Of a stretch of DNA of 64,000 nucleotides, positions 42,962 through 51,724 are shown in pieces; the first letter of the stretch is position 1; each line of letters begins with the position of its first letter. The notes beneath the pieces were generated by a model, which was not told the DNA's origin, did no database searches, and was given only the letters and a program-made list of their open reading frames with translations. The stretch is from Marinilabilia rubra (GTDB lineage: Bacteria > Bacteroidota > Bacteroidia > Bacteroidales > Marinilabiliaceae): NCBI RefSeq assembly GCF_003121985.1, contig NZ_QEWP01000018.1:27420-91419 (forward strand). The letters are read 5' to 3'. Made by a program: the position numbers and the translations under genes.

Positions 42962-44386
42962 TTAATGGTTATGCCCTGAATGCCCTCCGGCTCCGCCTTT
43001 TTTCATCTCAGACAATAATGCCTGAGCATTTTCAACGGCGAACCCAGATTCGTAGTAATGATTATCTGGCAATTCGATTTCTACAAAACCTCCTTCATTA
43101 AGGCCGGTAGTTACCTCAATCCTCTCAAATATCATAAACTCCTCATGATTGCCCTCTTCCTCATTTGCATGCCCTCCTTCAGAATGGTCATGATTATGCC
43201 CCTCTGCATGAGCCTCATGATCATGTTCCTCTGAGTGATCCTCATGACTATTTTCTTCTGAATGGGCCTCGTGATCATGCTCCTCACCTTCGATGAGCCT
43301 GAATACATAACTTTTCCCCTGCTCCTGCACAACGGCTTCTTCAGGCAATGCCCAAACAGCCTTACCCCCGGTTTGAATCCAGGCAGTAACAGCCATCCCG
43401 GGCAGAACCCCCTCATGCATCTCCTCAATATCGGCATGAACCAGTGCTGTGCGAGACTCAGTGTCGAAACGGGATGATTTCATTCGGATAACTCCACGCA
43501 ATGGAGTGGCGAGGGAGTTATTGGCTAAGTTAAAAGTCAGATTCTGACCGCTCTTGATGGCGGCAATATCTTTCTCAAAAACCATTAAATCCAGGTGGGC
43601 GTTTTCATTATCAGCAATGTGAAAAATCTCCTTTTGTCCGGGGACATGAATGCCGGTATTGACCATTACAGATGCCACATAACCTGAAATTGGTGCCAAA
43701 ATAGGATAACCGGCACTCAAATTCTCCGGCCGGATATCAGATGGAGTAATGTTTACCAACTCCAATTCGCGTTTTAAGCTTTGCAACCGAGCCAGATTAT
43801 TTTGATACTCCGACTCTGCTTTTTGAACCGTCCTGGCCGCGTTAACACTGTCTTTCAGCAACCTGCTCTGACGTTCATATTCATTTTTGAGGTATTTATC
43901 CAGGTTACGAGCTTCAAGATAGTTGCGCTGTAACTCCAGGATATCGGGATGCTCAATGAAAGCCAGCACCTGACCTTTTCTTACATAATCCCCTTCTATT
44001 ACACCAATATCCGTCACCTCACCTCCAACAAAGGGGCTTACCGAAGCTTCGTAAGAAGGTGGTAAAGTCACATTTCCGAAAGCTTTTACCAAATTAGACA
44101 GATGCTCTTTTGTAGGATGACCTGTCTGAATACCTACATTTTCCATCTGAAGATGCGTCACCAGCACCTGATTCTCTTCCAGTTCCTCCTTCTCAGCTGC
44201 AAGGCTTCCAGCCTCATGATTATGCCCACTGTGAAGATCTTCTTCATTCCCCGCTTCCAAATGTTCGGGAGCATTATGACCATCATGTTCCTGATGGGTT
44301 GATCCACCGCAGGAATACATCATTGAGATAAAACCTGCAAAAACTATGCATCCACTTATCTTTGACAGACTTTGTATATTCATCAT
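42962..44386 (-). CDS. CzcB/CusB-type RND adaptor lipoprotein, His-rich
   Basis: A 474-residue periplasmic adaptor for a heavy-metal RND pump. A lipoprotein signal ends at SMMYSC (Cys26). Immediately after, residues 28-60 are His/Glu-rich (HQEHDGHN, DLHSGHNH). A coiled-coil hairpin (LQRNYLEARNLDKYLKNEYERQSR) sits between two lipoyl-like parts (SPFVGGEVTDIGVIEGDYV; PISGYVASVMVN). An unusual insertion at 366-416 is almost entirely His, Glu, Asp, Ser and Gly, and the C-terminus is GGHSGHNH. These stretches are likely metal-binding tails. It is downstream of the fused CzcA-TolC gene on the same strand. Confidence 0.87.
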   Translation of the reverse strand: MMNIQSLSKISGCIVFAGFISMMYSCGGSTHQEHDGHNAPEHLEAGNEEDLHSGHNHEAGSLAAEKEELEENQVLVTHLQMENVGIQTGHPTKEHLSNLVKAFGNVTLPPSYEASVSPFVGGEVTDIGVIEGDYVRKGQVLAFIEHPDILELQRNYLEARNLDKYLKNEYERQSRLLKDSVNAARTVQKAESEYQNNLARLQSLKRELELVNITPSDIRPENLSAGYPILAPISGYVASVMVNTGIHVPGQKEIFHIADNENAHLDLMVFEKDIAAIKSGQNLTFNLANNSLATPLRGVIRMKSSRFDTESRTALVHADIEEMHEGVLPGMAVTAWIQTGGKAVWALPEEAVVQEQGKSYVFRLIEGEEHDHEAHSEENSHEDHSEEHDHEAHAEGHNHDHSEGGHANEEEGNHEEFMIFERIEVTTGLNEGGFVEIELPDNHYYESGFAVENAQALLSEMKKGGAGGHSGHNH

Positions 44387-44580
44387 TTTGTTTTTTTCTT
44401 GTTTAAGCCATACCAGGCATATTAAAAAAGATCATCATTAAATCGCTGATAATCTACCATTAAACCATAAGACCTTATAAAATTAAAGTTTTAAAACCTT
44501 TTCAATCCCACCTCACAAGGTATCGTGCGTTTTTACAAAAACTCTTCTTTTTAACCTTTGTACCATTATACCTTTACACA

Positions 44581-47500
44581 TTATCTCCCAACCATATATT
44601 CCAACTCAATGGCTGCATCGTTATATTTTTTCAATACCTGAAGGTAGTCCAATTGAATACCCGTTGACTGATCGAAGTATTGTACATACTGCAAATAATC
44701 GATATTTCCTGCTTTGTACTGAAAGAATGCGTTCCTGGATATCAGGCGCGCTTCTTTTAAGCGGCTCTCATTGTAGAAATCCAGTTGGTCCTGGTAGTTT
44801 TCCAAATCATTCACAAGGTTCAGAAACTCCGTTTCGATGTCTTTATGAAAACTCATCTCCTCCTGCACAACAATTTGAGCCTGTATTTTTGCACTTTGGT
44901 TTCGTCCGTTCTCTCCCCAAAAATCGATAGGAAACTTCACTCCTACTTCGAATGCATTAAAACTGTCACCTCCGTTAATCTCCGTTTTGCTGAAACGGAC
45001 AAAAGGATCGGGCCATGAAACTGCTCTTCTGGCTTTGCTTTCTGCCCTGGCCGTTTCGATAATTCCCTCTGAAATGAGCAAATCCGGATTGTTGCCGGGA
45101 ACTTGCCCAAGGGTGTCAATATTTACAGAATACTCAGCAAGGGCGGTATCTTTAGTCCGAACAGGCACATTAGTAAAAACAGCCTTTTGAAGTTGATTTC
45201 TGGCATTCTTGAGTTCGGCTTCAGCTTCCTTTTTCTGTAGCTTAATGGCCTTGAATTTAGATTGAGCAGACACTTTTTCAAGATAGGAGATATCTCCTGT
45301 TTGGTACTTCAACTCTCCTGCTTCATTCAGCTCAGAAAAATAATGCTCCAACTCATCCATCAGTTTCAACTTCTCACCGGCAAACAAAACCGCATTGAAG
45401 GCTTTTTTCACATCCCTTACCACCAATTGCTTCAACTGGCGCATTCTATTTTGAGAAAGCTCAATACGTCGATTGGCCAACTTGCCTCGTTTGGCGTATT
45501 CGATGGGATTGTCAAATTCCTGCTCAACCGACCAGGTATGACGACCGCTTCCTTCATTCTCGCTTTCATAAGCCACCTTTGTATCAGGTAAGTCAAAAGC
45601 CGCAGTTTTTTCTTTTCGCTGTCTTTCCACCCCCATCTGCCCTGATTTTATATCAGGATGGTTAGTGATGGCCATTTCAATGGCTTCTTCCAGAGAAACC
45701 TTTTGAGGAGAGTTCGCATTTGTTTGTCCCTTCACTGAATGAGGAAAAATCATCAGAGCGATAATTAAAACAGATAACGTAGCCTTCATATTATGACTTT
45801 TAGATCGATTATTCTTACCCAACACCTGATTAAGAGAAGGAATCCTGACTCGTCCACCTTTAAAGGTGTAGATGATGGGTAGTAGAAACAGCGTCAGAAG
45901 TGTAGCAGTAATAAGGCCACCAACAACCACTGTGGCCAACGGCCGCTGAACCTCAGCACCTGATGAGGCCGAAACAGCCATCGGGAGGAACCCGAGTGCA
46001 TCGGTAAGCGCGGTAAGGATGACCGGACGCAATCGCATATCGGTGCCATGATAAACCCTACGAAATACATTGGAAACTCCTTCAGCTTTTAGCTCATTGA
46101 AGAAACTCATCAAAACTACCCCGTTAAGTACGGCAATACCAAATAGGGCGATAAAGCCTACTCCCGCCGAGATGCTGAATGGCATATCGCGTATCCATAA
46201 AGAGAACACACCTCCTATAGCAGCCAGGGGAACAGCAGAAAATACCAACAGGGCCTGACGGGAGGATCCGAAAGTGAAATACAAAAGGATAAAAATGAAT
46301 GCCAACACAAGTGGCACCACCCATGAAAGTCGTTGTTTGGCACTTTTCAAACTTTGGAAGTCCCCGGCGTAAGAAATGTTGTATCCTTTGGGCAGGTTCA
46401 GCCTGGCATTCAGCTCCCTCTGAACCTCTTCCACAAATGATTCTGTATCCCGGTCACCAATATTGACACCCACTTCCAACTTACGTTTTACGCTTTCTCG
46501 TGAAATAGCGGCAGGTCCGGCCTGCATCTTTATATCAGCCACTTCATCTAATCGTACCTGATCTCCATTGGGGCGTTTCAGATACAGATCGCCAATAGCA
46601 GCGGGATCATTCCGGTGTTGATCATCCAGGCGCACTACCTGAGAAAATTGTCTTTCACCTTCATAAATAATCCCGGCCCGAGCACCTGAATAGGCCGTCT
46701 GTATCGTCCGGTTAACGGTTTCAATATCCAGTCCGTACCGGGCCAGTTTATCACGATCGTAACTCACAACCAGCTGAGGTAAACCAATCACTTTCTGAAC
46801 ATTGAGATCACCAACACCGGGAACATCTTCAATTATTGCACGTGCTTTCATTCCGTAATGATAAAGCGTATCCAGATCTTCACCATAAATATTCAACAAC
46901 ACATCAGCTGAAGAACCTGTAAGCAAATGGTTAAAAAGCATTTCAACCGGTTGCGCAAAAAAGAAACTCACACCGGGCACTGCAGCTGACATCTCGTTCT
47001 TCATTGCAGCTTCCAGTTCATCTTTGGTCTCCGCTTTCACCCATTCATCTTTAGGTGTAAGATTAATAATCATTTTAGCCATCTCAAGAGACATAGGATC
47101 GGTGGGTATTTCCCCTGTTCCTATTTTGGTGGCAACCTGCTCAACCTCATCAGGAAAATGTTCCAGCAAAATTCTCTCGAGTTTGGTATTAATCTCGACA
47201 GTCTCAGTCAATGAAGTACCAGGTTGCAAAATAGGGTGAATGGCAAAATCACCTTCATCCAGCTGGGGAATGAAGACTGCGCCCAATCGGGTAAAAGCAA
47301 CCAAGGCAAGCACGAATAGCAGGACAATACCTCCTGTGACTGCATATCGGTAACGTAAAGCCAGACCCAACATTTTTTGATAACCTCTGCGGATACGACC
47401 GATAATTTTATCCGCCAAATTTGGTTTATTGGACTTCTCAGGCCTTAGAATCCAGGCTGCCATCATAGGTACATAAGTCAGACACAATATGATTGCCCCG

Positions 47501-48969
47501 ATCAATGCCATTCCAAATGTAATGGCCATCGGTCGAAACATCTTACCTTCCTGTCCGGTGAGCGTCAGAATCGGGACAAAAACGATCAGAATGATCAGCT
47601 GCCCGAAGATGGCTGTCCGCATCATTCGACCCGAGGACCAATAGGTTATTTCATTGATTTTATTCCTGAGAGGTTTTCCCTCAAGCTTTCGAAGAGTATT
47701 TACCCTTTGACTTATCTGAAAGACCACAAACTCAATAATAATAACGGCTCCGTCGATGATGATTCCAAAATCGACAGCTCCCAGACTAATCAGGTTTGCC
47801 GACAAATCAAACGTATACATTATACCCAGGGCAAAAAGCAACGAAAGGGGAATAACAGAGGCTGTAATAAGCCCGGAACGGAGATTCCCCATCAGCAAAA
47901 CCAACACAAAAATCACAATAAGGGCACCAAGGGCCAGGTTTTCGACAACCGTGCCCGTGGTTTCACTGATAAGCGTTGAACGATCCAGGAATGGTTCAAT
48001 CTGAACCCCTTCCGGCAAAGCATCCTTAACTCTTGGAAGGCGCTCTTTTACATTGGCAATGACCTCAGCAGGATTTTCGCCCCGAAGCATCATGACTTTT
48101 CCACCAACTGCTTCACCTTTTCCATTGTAGGTAAATGCTCCGAACCGCGGGGCATGGCCGTATTTAACAGTGGCCACATCACCAATACGCAACGGTGTTC
48201 CGTTTTGCAACCTGATAACAGTAGAGCGAATATCCTCGAGGGATGTAGTCAATCCCTCTCCCCTTATGAAATAGGCACGACGATTTTTTTCGATATAACT
48301 GCCCCCTGTATTGGCATTATTTTTCTTAAGGGCATCAAAAATATCTGTGATGGTTAGGTTGTAACTACGAAGACGGTCGGGTTGAACAGCCACTTCGTAC
48401 TGTTTAAGATATCCGCCCATGGTATTGACACCCACCACTCCGGGAATATTGATCAATTCCTTTTTTACAATCCAATCCTGAATTTCACGTAAATCAGTAG
48501 CCGGGAATTGATTTCCATAACCATCCTTTGCACTGATAACGTATTGATAAATTTCACCAAGTCCGCTGGTCAAGGGGCCCATTGAAGGTTCACCAACACC
48601 GGCAGGCAGCTTTTGGGCAGCACTCTTCAATTTTTCCGAAACCAACTGCCGGGGTTTATACATCCCCATATCGTCCTTAAAAACTAAAGTTATATCGGAC
48701 AAACCAAATTTTGATTTTGAACGAATTTCGGTAAGCCCCGGTAAATTTCCCATTTCCAATTCAATGGGATAAGTGATGAGTCTTTCGATCTCCTCCGTGG
48801 CCAGATCGGGGGCATAAGTGGTTACTTTTACCTGGTTATTAGTCAGATCGGGAACCGTATTCAAAGGCAAATTGAACATGGCATATGTCCCCCACCCTAT
48901 CCAGGCAAGAATAAAAAGCCCCACAATGAATTTATTTTTTATTGAAAAGGCAATTATTTTATTAATCAT
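44581..48969 (-). CDS. CzcA-type heavy-metal RND pump fused to a TolC-like protein
   Basis: A 1462-residue protein. Residues 1 to about 1045 are an HME-RND permease with VFIPQLDEGDFAIHPILQPG and the proton-relay motif Asp400-Asp406-Glu413 in VDFGIIIDGAVIIIE, spaced as in CzcA (Asp402/408/415), which points to Zn/Co/Cd rather than Cu/Ag. Residues 1061-1462 are a TolC-like outer-membrane factor beginning with an internal signal-like sequence (MKATLSVLIIALMIF) at Met1061 (coordinate 45789). Such CzcA-TolC fusions occur in other Bacteroidota. The internal Met could start a separate product or the segment could act as a thirteenth helix. Single open frame, no frameshift seen. Confidence 0.88.
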   Translation of the reverse strand: MINKIIAFSIKNKFIVGLFILAWIGWGTYAMFNLPLNTVPDLTNNQVKVTTYAPDLATEEIERLITYPIELEMGNLPGLTEIRSKSKFGLSDITLVFKDDMGMYKPRQLVSEKLKSAAQKLPAGVGEPSMGPLTSGLGEIYQYVISAKDGYGNQFPATDLREIQDWIVKKELINIPGVVGVNTMGGYLKQYEVAVQPDRLRSYNLTITDIFDALKKNNANTGGSYIEKNRRAYFIRGEGLTTSLEDIRSTVIRLQNGTPLRIGDVATVKYGHAPRFGAFTYNGKGEAVGGKVMMLRGENPAEVIANVKERLPRVKDALPEGVQIEPFLDRSTLISETTGTVVENLALGALIVIFVLVLLMGNLRSGLITASVIPLSLLFALGIMYTFDLSANLISLGAVDFGIIIDGAVIIIEFVVFQISQRVNTLRKLEGKPLRNKINEITYWSSGRMMRTAIFGQLIILIVFVPILTLTGQEGKMFRPMAITFGMALIGAIILCLTYVPMMAAWILRPEKSNKPNLADKIIGRIRRGYQKMLGLALRYRYAVTGGIVLLFVLALVAFTRLGAVFIPQLDEGDFAIHPILQPGTSLTETVEINTKLERILLEHFPDEVEQVATKIGTGEIPTDPMSLEMAKMIINLTPKDEWVKAETKDELEAAMKNEMSAAVPGVSFFFAQPVEMLFNHLLTGSSADVLLNIYGEDLDTLYHYGMKARAIIEDVPGVGDLNVQKVIGLPQLVVSYDRDKLARYGLDIETVNRTIQTAYSGARAGIIYEGERQFSQVVRLDDQHRNDPAAIGDLYLKRPNGDQVRLDEVADIKMQAGPAAISRESVKRKLEVGVNIGDRDTESFVEEVQRELNARLNLPKGYNISYAGDFQSLKSAKQRLSWVVPLVLAFIFILLYFTFGSSRQALLVFSAVPLAAIGGVFSLWIRDMPFSISAGVGFIALFGIAVLNGVVLMSFFNELKAEGVSNVFRRVYHGTDMRLRPVILTALTDALGFLPMAVSASSGAEVQRPLATVVVGGLITATLLTLFLLPIIYTFKGGRVRIPSLNQVLGKNNRSKSHNMKATLSVLIIALMIFPHSVKGQTNANSPQKVSLEEAIEMAITNHPDIKSGQMGVERQRKEKTAAFDLPDTKVAYESENEGSGRHTWSVEQEFDNPIEYAKRGKLANRRIELSQNRMRQLKQLVVRDVKKAFNAVLFAGEKLKLMDELEHYFSELNEAGELKYQTGDISYLEKVSAQSKFKAIKLQKKEAEAELKNARNQLQKAVFTNVPVRTKDTALAEYSVNIDTLGQVPGNNPDLLISEGIIETARAESKARRAVSWPDPFVRFSKTEINGGDSFNAFEVGVKFPIDFWGENGRNQSAKIQAQIVVQEEMSFHKDIETEFLNLVNDLENYQDQLDFYNESRLKEARLISRNAFFQYKAGNIDYLQYVQYFDQSTGIQLDYLQVLKKYNDAAIELEYMVGR

Positions 48970-49228
48970 ATGAATTAGATTAACAGATGATAGATAATAG
49001 AGGTTAGATAATAGATTAAGTACTCTTAATCACACACTTATAAACCTACAACACCTCATTAAAGCATCATAATTTGATAATAGATTCCAGAAGTTAGACG
49101 ATGCAATAAATCGCAAATAAATTCACTCAAGAACTAACATTCCGGTAATTACATTCTCAGATAGTAAACCAGTTACCCACAATGCTTCAAAAGCCTGTGA
49201 GCTTAAAGGTTTGAAAAAATGAAGAAAA

Positions 49229-49636
49229 TTATGCCATGGGAGGCCCTCGATGGGGAGAGACAAATAATAGAAATTGATCAGAAACAGACTCTGGATCGTA
49301 ATAGAGCCTGTAGAAAGAAACATCTTCCTCCACATATTCAGAAACAAGAAATAGCGATAGAAAAAGATCAAAGTCAAAATCGATTACCGGCTGGGGTATT
49401 TTCACCAAATTCTGACGCTCAACGGTGATATCGTTGAAAGCATGGCAATGGTTGGATGCGTCATCAAACGGATCCCCACTCTTATGGGAATGGTCACAGT
49501 CGTCGCCATGAGTGGTGTGTGTATGAGTATAAACGGAATGAAAATGATGATGATGGGGAATTATTTCATGGGAGAAAATGACCAGACCTGCCAGCCACAA
49601 AAAAAACAAGGCTATATTTTTCCCATTTTTTGTCAT
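49229..49636 (-). CDS. Small His-rich membrane or exported protein at metal-efflux locus
   Basis: A 135-residue protein with an N-terminal hydrophobic segment (IALFFLWLAGLVIFSHEIIP) followed by a His-rich run with HHHHFHSVYTHTHTTHGDDCDHSH near residues 28-51. The C-terminal half contains acidic/aromatic DFDFDLFLSLFLVSEYVEED. No known domain; the histidines resemble metal-chelating sequences in efflux accessory proteins. It starts the leftward set of three genes (small protein, CzcA-TolC, adaptor), 260 bases before the pump start. Metal binding or sensing is inference. Confidence 0.75.
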   Translation of the reverse strand: MTKNGKNIALFFLWLAGLVIFSHEIIPHHHHFHSVYTHTHTTHGDDCDHSHKSGDPFDDASNHCHAFNDITVERQNLVKIPQPVIDFDFDLFLSLFLVSEYVEEDVSFYRLYYDPESVSDQFLLFVSPHRGPPMA

Positions 49637-49873
49637 TCACACAGTTGTTAATCCGTTTTTTTTATTCCGGTAGGATAAAAAATGGTTGCAAATATATAAT
49701 ATATCCTTTAATTACAAGATGATAGAATTCAATAGATTTTTAGATTGAACATACAAAATGAAAATTATTGCACTCACATCCAAACCCTTAACATAACCCC
49801 CGCAAAGCACGAACATCTGATATTTATTTTTTGAGCCCCATAGGCTTCAGAAATAGGACAAATGCTTTAACTT

Positions 49874-50026
49874 AATAGATCGTTATATTTTCAGATACCT
49901 GCCTGATGGCAGTCAGGAAAGATTTAAAACCCCATACAACACTAATAACCAGGGCTTTAAAGCAGCCATGTATGTAATTACAAAAAGTTGATTGATAGCC
50001 TTTTACAAAAATCTTAGGGAGTATTG
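49874..50026 (+). mobile_element. MITE-like element, family 1, copy D (153 bp)
   Basis: Left end AATAGATCGTTATATTTTC (one terminal base lost or changed), right end CTTAGGGAGTATTG. Direct repeats TTAACTT at 49867-49873 and 50027-50033 mark the target site. Contains the internal palindrome like CCTGATGGCAGTCAGG. It occupies much of the 488-base spacer between the His-rich protein gene and the superoxide dismutase gene; another short TAGATTTTTAGATT remnant is at about 49739-49752. Confidence 0.82.
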
Positions 50027-50042
50027 TTAACTTATCCCTATT

Positions 50043-50076
50043 AAAAAAACCCGAAACGCTTTAGCAATCCGGGTTT
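50043..50076 (-). terminator. Terminator of the superoxide dismutase gene
   Basis: Arms AAACCCG / CGGGTTT with an inner GCT-AGC pairing; on the minus strand the hairpin is followed by T7, 50 bases after the SOD stop codon. Confidence 0.75.
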
Positions 50077-50124
50077 CCAAAAACAAAAATCCAAGTCCAC
50101 GCCATTTTAATCCCCAAAATTAAA

Positions 50125-50859
50125 TCACCCTTTCCACTCCCCTTTATGTGCTTTTTCCCACCGTTTACTAACAGTTTTCCAGTTTAGTACATTCCAAAAA
50201 TCATCAACATAATCACGACGTAAATTCTGATATTTGAGATAATAAGCATGCTCCCAAACATCCAAAGCAAGCAATGGAATTCCTTTCTCAGGGTTAACAT
50301 CCATAAGGGTATTGTCCTGATTAGGTGTAGAGGTCACGCTCAAATTTTTATCGGAATCCATGTACAACCAGGCCCATCCACTACCAAAATGAGAATTGGC
50401 TGCACTACTGAACTCAGCTTTGAACTCACCAAATGACCCGAAATTCTTAACCAGCGCATTTAATAATCTGGCAGAGGGTTTACCTCCATCTGGTGATATA
50501 TTTTCCCAAAACAACGCGTGATTATAATATCCACCTCCATTGTTTCGAATCGAATCATCATATTGGGATATATGAGCAAAAATACGGTGCATCGGCATTT
50601 TTTCCAATTCAGATCCTTTTATTGCGGCCATAAACCTCCTATAGTAACCCCGATGATGCTTATCGTAGTGCAGCTGCATAGTTTTAGTATCGATATAAGG
50701 CTCCAGCGCGTCATACGCAAAACCTAATTCAGGAAATTTATGTCCGCTGATGGAACCGGCAAGGGCTGCTTCAGATCCTTTATTATCCTTTGATCCTGAT
50801 GGTGCACAAGCCGAAACTGCAGCCACACCCATAAGTGAAAGGAAATGACGTCGTTTCAT
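50125..50859 (-). CDS. sodA: Exported Fe/Mn superoxide dismutase (Tat-like lipoprotein)
   Basis: A 244-residue superoxide dismutase. The metal ligands are His64, His114 (YYNHALFWE), Asp200 and His204 (LDVWEHAYY), and NQDNTLM-type residues near 180 resemble manganese-type enzymes. Unusually, the N-terminus MKRRHFLSLMGVAAVSAC has a twin-arginine RRxFL motif and a lipobox VSAC (Cys18), so the enzyme is likely folded in the cytoplasm, exported by Tat and lipid-anchored in the envelope. That would protect against extracellular superoxide. Cytosolic paralogues are the norm in the group, so this copy may be a second enzyme. The metal cannot be decided from sequence alone. Confidence 0.88.
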   Translation of the reverse strand: MKRRHFLSLMGVAAVSACAPSGSKDNKGSEAALAGSISGHKFPELGFAYDALEPYIDTKTMQLHYDKHHRGYYRRFMAAIKGSELEKMPMHRIFAHISQYDDSIRNNGGGYYNHALFWENISPDGGKPSARLLNALVKNFGSFGEFKAEFSSAANSHFGSGWAWLYMDSDKNLSVTSTPNQDNTLMDVNPEKGIPLLALDVWEHAYYLKYQNLRRDYVDDFWNVLNWKTVSKRWEKAHKGEWKG

Positions 50860-50966
50860 ATCTCTTAGCTTTTTTCCGAATAACCTATGTTTCTTTTTTA
50901 GTTCAAACAGGAGAGGCGGTTATTTGTTCGGGTTAACAACTTATAATAGGAGCTGCTGAAAAAGTC

Positions 50967-51051
50967 AAAAGGGCAGAATTTACAAGCCGCCCAATCGAAG
51001 GAGTATTGAGATACTTCGAGATTGTGGCGGTGAAGTAAATTTTGTTCTTTT
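50967..51051. repeat. Imperfect hairpin repeat (third palindromic element)
   Basis: Left arm AAAAGGGCAGAATTTAC...CCGCC..CAATC and right arm, read in reverse complement, AAAAGAACAAAATTTAC...CCGCCACAATC align over about 40 bases with a short loop. Immediately left is GAGCTGCTGAAAAAGTC (50950-50966), a sequence resembling insertion-sequence ends in Bacteroidota, so this may be an IS-derived MITE or solo end. The 60-codon frame crossing it is an artefact. Confidence 0.65.
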
Positions 51052-51243
51052 GATTAGCCATTTTCATATAATCAAGTGCAAAGAAATTCGAGTTTATTGT
51101 GAAATAACCTTGCACTTAAGTGTTTATTGAGATGTATCAAGGTTTTAATAGCTAATAATATATGCGTTTTCCAGCGCTCCCTATAATAAACCTACAGGTT
51201 TTCAATAATATAGGGCAATTTCTAATCAAAAGTTTTAAACCCT

Positions 51244-51398
51244 CAATAGATCGTTAGATTTTCAGATACCTACCTGACGACAGTCAGGTAAATTTTAAGA
51301 CGAACCATATAATACTAATAAACAGAGCTTTAAAGCGACCTGTGTATAATTACAAAAATTTGATTTATAGCCTTTTACAAAAGTTTAACGGAGTATTG
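51244..51398 (+). mobile_element. MITE-like element, family 1, copy E (155 bp)
   Basis: Left end CAATAGATCGTTAGA, right end TTTAACGGAGTATTG, both consensus. Flanked by AAACCCT (51237-51243) and AAACCCC (51399-51405), 6 of 7 identical, a probable target duplication. Contains the internal palindrome form CCTGACGACAGTCAGG. The interior is closely similar to copy D. It lies in the 865-base spacer between the SOD and TonB receptor genes. Confidence 0.88.
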
Positions 51399-51636
51399 AA
51401 ACCCCATCAGGCGATTAAAACATTCGGCAACTGCTAGTCCGGGTGGGGTCAAAGGCACAACTCTGTCAACAACTCTTAAATATTGAATCAATCAAACCAT
51501 TTCTCGCAACCCTAAAAAATCTAAACACTTCATTCTATTTCCCTGGCTTTCTTTAAAGCAATCTTAGAAATCACAGGGCCAAAAAGCTCATGGATAATTA
51601 AATTAAGACTATCTGTGTGAAACGTCTTTCAACATC

Positions 51637-51676
51637 AAAAAAAATGACCCGGCTGATAACAAACCAGGTCATTTTT
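51637..51676 (-). terminator. Terminator of the second TonB receptor operon
   Basis: Stem AAAATGACCCGG / CCAGGTCATTTT (11 of 12 paired), with T-rich flanks on both strands, about 50 bases beyond the receptor stop codon. It could function in both directions. Confidence 0.78.
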
Positions 51677-51724
51677 ATATCAAAAGAACTTTACCGTACT
51701 TTATTTCAGTTCCCAATTCTCATC

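Noticed and set aside
49123..49377. Minus-strand frame of 84 codons
   Set aside because: It overlaps the His-rich protein gene in another frame; the His-rich frame has the signal and metal-like residues, so this one is taken as a shadow.
50933..51115. Minus-strand frame of 60 codons
   Set aside because: It crosses the imperfect hairpin element and IS-like end; a product of the repeat.
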